Of a stretch of 40,259 bases of DNA, positions 40,259 to 40,259 are shown one piece after another; the stretch's first letter is position 1, and each line of letters starts with the position of its first letter. A program made the position numbers and the translations under genes. Below the pieces are notes generated by a model. The model did not search any database, was not told where the DNA came from, and worked only from the letters and a program-made list of their open reading frames with translations. The stretch comes from CBDDBU01 sp965226045 (GTDB lineage: Bacteria; Pseudomonadota; Alphaproteobacteria; VGEJ01), in assembly GCA_965226045.1 (NCBI GenBank), contig CBDDBU010000002.1, forward strand, positions 1-40,259. The letters run 5' to 3'.

Positions 40259-40259
40259 C

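Overview
The window is high-GC DNA from a bacterium, most likely an alphaproteobacterium of the Rhodospirillales type. The evidence is a DUF2794 gene (a family I know almost only from Alphaproteobacteria), the tesA/ybbA/ybbP cluster, a Bax-inhibitor/YccA protein, and a metabolic style of luciferase-like (LLM) oxidoreductases, hydantoinase B, BKACE and PotABCD-type importers typical of that class. I see no rRNA, tRNA, CRISPR array, phage module or plasmid replication gene.

Layout. (1) 1-3054: insertion-sequence nest, with an IS630 element cut by the window edge, a dispersed palindromic repeat, a start-less ORF remnant and a complete IS256 element. (2) 3194-7971: typA/bipA, magnesium channel mgtE and a DMT-family exporter. 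(3) 8006-9691: a complete IS1182 element with 18-bp inverted ends and a three-copy 67-bp tandem repeat. (4) 9728-15659: a divergent GroEL paralogue without groES, followed at short spacing by a complete polyamine-type ABC importer (ATPase, Tat-type binding protein, two permeases). (5) 15671-22637: a TPR plus 2OG-Fe(II) oxygenase gene coupled to a stand-alone hydantoinase B, a broken vsr gene, two LLM flavin monooxygenases and a broken trypsin-like protease between them. (6) 22754-26820: a decayed IS630 copy abutting larC, then larA and a broken LysR regulator. (7) 27164-30815: a DoeB-like deacylase, a degenerate secreted nuclease, BKACE, an ABM monooxygenase and a glutathione S-transferase. 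(8) 31338-40258: an ordinary chromosomal block with O-methyltransferase, DUF2794, YccA, ybbP-ybbA/tesA, a frameshifted thpR, nadX, a low-molecular-weight tyrosine phosphatase and a universal stress protein.

How it fits together. The left 27 kb looks like accessory, IS-remodelled catabolic DNA (uptake, flavin monooxygenases, amide/lactam and hydroxy-acid enzymes). The right 13 kb looks like stable core genome. The most unusual arrangement is the orphan chaperonin at the head of an importer operon whose binding protein carries a twin-arginine signal, which suggests a dedicated folding step before Tat export.

Many broken genes (IS630 twice, vsr, protease, LysR, thpR) are broken by single-base indels, mostly of C/G. 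These may be real decay or residual sequencing error, and this decides how several entries should be read.
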